Part shown: positions 62,001-64,000 of the stretch, piece after piece
Position numbering within the stretch: the stretch's first letter is position 1
Layout: every line of letters starts with the position of its first letter
Source: Kudoa neothunni
Lineage: Eukaryota > Cnidaria
Assembly (NCBI GenBank): GCA_964304625.1
Contig: OZ199840.1
Coordinates: forward strand, 4,588,001-4,652,000
Length of the DNA stretch: 64,000 bases
Direction of reading: 5' to 3'
Program-made: the position numbers and the translations under genes
Notes under the pieces: generated by a model
Seen by the model: the letters and a program-made list of their open reading frames with translations, nothing else
What the model was told of the DNA's origin: nothing
Database searches by the model: none

Positions 62001-63787
62001 AGAGGGGATGGGTTAGATTTGAGTGCATGAACAAGTGCTTTTAGATCTCTGTTGTAGCTGAGCGAGGACGCGAACTTCAAATGAGCAATGCTCTCAAGAT
62101 AATCTTCAACGAACAGACGTATGATGGTTAGCATGTTGATGCTGTTAAACCGTTGGCTCACATCGAATTCGATTTTCATATCGTAACAAGCTGAGGGTAG
62201 TGGGAGCTTTTGATTCAGATAGGTCTCAAGTAGACATTCACACAAACACAAAAAGGGGCTGTTAACCAAGTCCAACACGTCACACTCACCAACATCATCA
62301 CACTTGTCAAAATTATCACTATCATTGTTAGTTGTGGTAAGTGTAATGGCGAAAATATCCTGTATCACACTGCCAAAGGATGGCAGTACACTTAGCCGAT
62401 TTTCCAATGGGAACAACTGATAAAATTCTTGCACAAATTCGAACACGGACGCTAAATTGGACATTGTAGCACACGCCTCCGCTTCAGACATCGACTCTCT
62501 AGCGGCGCAAATCAAGTTGTCAATCTGTAGATCACTGAACATAGGTATGTGGTTGGGTTGATCGATTGTTTCATCGTCGAAAGCTTGTTTTGGCATTTTT
62601 ACATATTTATTGCCAGGTCCATTCACAACACGCTCTTTGGAATTGGACGTTTTACCAACACGTTTGGATTTTGATTTAAGAAGTGAAATGGATCCGTTTC
62701 CCATAGAAATTGATTTTTTGTTTTTTCCCGAGCCACCAGCAGATAAATTAGACTGGTCATCATTAGGTGTTTCGTTAAACTTCATTCGTTTAGCTTTCGA
62801 GGGGGTTTTGGAGGTGGCGCCTTTAGGGCGTCCTCTTTTTTTGGTGATAACCAACTGTGGTGGATGTCCAGAAGTGACCATGGTAGCAATTGCTGTTTGT
62901 TGAGAGTTGTCTAAAGCCTCCGTATTGTTCGATTGATTCAAAAACACTTCATCTCCGTTATTTGACAAATAAGAGTTCGTGAGACCATCATCGAACTCGC
63001 CAACTGAATAACTTTCTGGTCCACCACTAATAGATTGATGCCCGAGATCGTGAGAGGTTGATGGTCCTGGTTTTTCTATTAAAGAATCAGATGTTTTGGA
63101 GTTTTTCTTTAATCGTGGCACTTTGCCTATTGTACGAGTGTCCATATTGAAATGGATAGTGTTATCAAAGTTGAAATTTTCAGGAATCAATTGAAAATTG
63201 AAACCCTCAGGTTGATTTTTGAGAAATCGTGATACCTCCCGCTTCGATCTCAATTCATAATCACCAATTGCTTCTGGTACCGCGTAGACAACAAACTTTT
63301 TCAGCACCTTAGTTTCGTATCCATATTTGGATCGGGAGATTTTGCGCTTGAATCCATAATCCATAGGTTTGAATTGGTCTTCGATAGGTAAAGACTCTGG
63401 CAACAATGACATCGACTCATTCAAATGAGCACTTGTGTTTGGTTCTTCGTTAGCTGTTGTTCCAATTAAAGCGTTACTTGGCAACTTCATTTGATGGAAA
63501 CTCGATGCAACCTTGTGTGACTGTCCAATTATGGGAAAATTATTACTGGAAGGTCCCCCCACCAAAGATTGCATCGGATTGAACACTCCGTTCTTGATAT
63601 CGGAGGTGGCTGGCTGGTGATAAGAATGAAGAGTAGGAATAGGATAGGGAAGAGATTGGTCTATTGTGACTAAAGAATCGCCAGTTGCTATATTGCCACT
63701 AGTGTTGTTTGGTAATGCTAAAAGGTGAGTCATTAAAATATTTTTTAATGAACCTATAAACAAGAATGCACAAACTCCGGCACTCAT
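59070..63787 (-). CDS. BAZ2-like chromatin remodelling subunit (MBD/TAM, AT-hook, DDT, PHD, bromodomain)
   Basis: BAZ2 proteins pair with ISWI ATPases in NoRC-type remodelling complexes and read histone marks. Three minus-strand exons: 63787-59355, 59302-59221, 59165-59070; 4611 nt, 1536 aa. Order: MBD/TAM-like domain at about 143-207 (VVYAVPEAIGDYELRSKREV, then FNFQLIPENFNF); AT-hook KKRGRPKG at about 316; DDT-like helices from about 440 (ASVFEFVQEFYQLFPLE); WHIM-like segments near 600 and 897-920 (FIGQDRFSRFYSILYHSS); acidic region; PHD finger 1246-1293 with all Cys/His ligands; a second PHD-like set of ligands split by a long acidic insert (CREC .. CSLC .. HHRQC .. CPSC, about 1308-1396); bromodomain from about 1422, with RKPIDLHQI and the acetyl-lysine Asn in NCRRFNQ. 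Shorter than human BAZ2A/B. Start could instead be the Met at residue 19 (MTHLLALP), because residues 1-18 look hydrophobic and may overlap an intron. Confidence 0.9.
61500..61705 (-). repeat. Coding 63-bp tandem repeat in the BAZ2-like gene
   Basis: About three and a half copies of a 21-residue unit (QSESPQLETTTNSSHIATAEQ-like, here described by its QSESP and NSSHIAT cores) at residues 695-765. Period exactly 63 nt, so length changes keep the frame. Low-complexity linker between the WHIM-like segments. Confidence 0.85.
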
Positions 63788-63793
63788 TGAACC

Positions 63794-64000
63794 TTCATTA
63801 AATTCAGATTAATGGTATTATTTTAAATGAAACGAAAAAAATCATTCGATTATTTAACTTTGATTGGTTTATTTAAATATTGAATATATCAAGAACACCT
63901 AATGAAGCTATTAAACAAATTTATTGGAGTTTTTTATTGTATAAAAACCATCAAAAAAAACCCTCTAAATAGGCAAAAAGATTTATTACTATTGGTCACC
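63794..64000 (+). repeat. Dispersed repeat, copy 2
   Basis: Collinear with 3297-3503 in the same orientation; begins only a few bases upstream of the BAZ2-like start codon and continues past the window edge. It may contribute promoter or 5' UTR sequence to that gene. Confidence 0.7.

Noticed and set aside
1-64000. tRNA, rRNA genes and CRISPR-type arrays
   Set aside because: No cloverleaf with B-box-like core, no ribosomal segment and no regularly spaced short repeats were found; the sequence is eukaryotic.

Overview
The window is AT-rich nuclear DNA from an animal. Introns are very short (about 40-115 nt, GT..AG). The host genes are an RBM39/CAPER-like splicing factor, SF3B4, a myosin essential light chain and a BAZ2-type MBD-DDT-PHD-bromodomain protein. 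BAZ2 architecture is metazoan. The AT content, tiny introns and load of FLYWCH- and SWIM-type MULE, hAT, piggyBac and Tigger-like relics fit a parasitic metazoan with a reduced gene structure, such as a myxozoan or orthonectid. That placement is inference.

Layout: (1) 1-408, 5' part of an RBM39-like gene (minus). (2) 0.4-8.5 kb, gene-poor with hAT and MULE relics. (3) 8.5-9.9 kb, complete eight-exon SF3B4 (minus). (4) 9.9-13.4 kb, relics and array-type spacer. (5) 13.46-52.3 kb, an array of closely related genes for single-pass cell-surface proteins: A (+), B (+, frame-broken), C (-), D (+) and E (+), plus a duplicated fragment C' beside an assembly gap. (6) 53.3-54.0 kb, four-exon myosin essential light chain (minus). 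(7) 54-59 kb, gene-free apart from a TTAA-flanked foldback element. (8) 59.07-63.79 kb, BAZ2-like chromatin gene (minus).

The array is the main novelty. A, C, D and E each splice from 10 exons into a protein of 841-844 residues: a signal peptide, seven repeated four-cysteine modules (one or two per exon, every module exon flanked by phase-1 introns), one C-terminal transmembrane helix and a tail of a few basic/polar residues. The 3' half (exons 5-10, introns, downstream DNA) is almost identical between copies. The 5' half (exons 2-4) is a mosaic of variant blocks. This is the signature expected of a multigene surface family diversified by recombination or gene conversion. I do not recognise the family.

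Transposons have reshaped the array. A FLYWCH-type MULE sits exactly at the centre of an inverted duplication joining B and C. A SWIM-type MULE with a perfect 9-bp target duplication interrupts the D-E spacer. A piggyBac is nested in another piggyBac between C and D. The 200-N gap joins two contigs whose ends repeat about 2.64 kb of the same sequence, so C' is best read as an unmerged overlap, not another gene. Single-base indels in B and C' suggest low consensus quality there.
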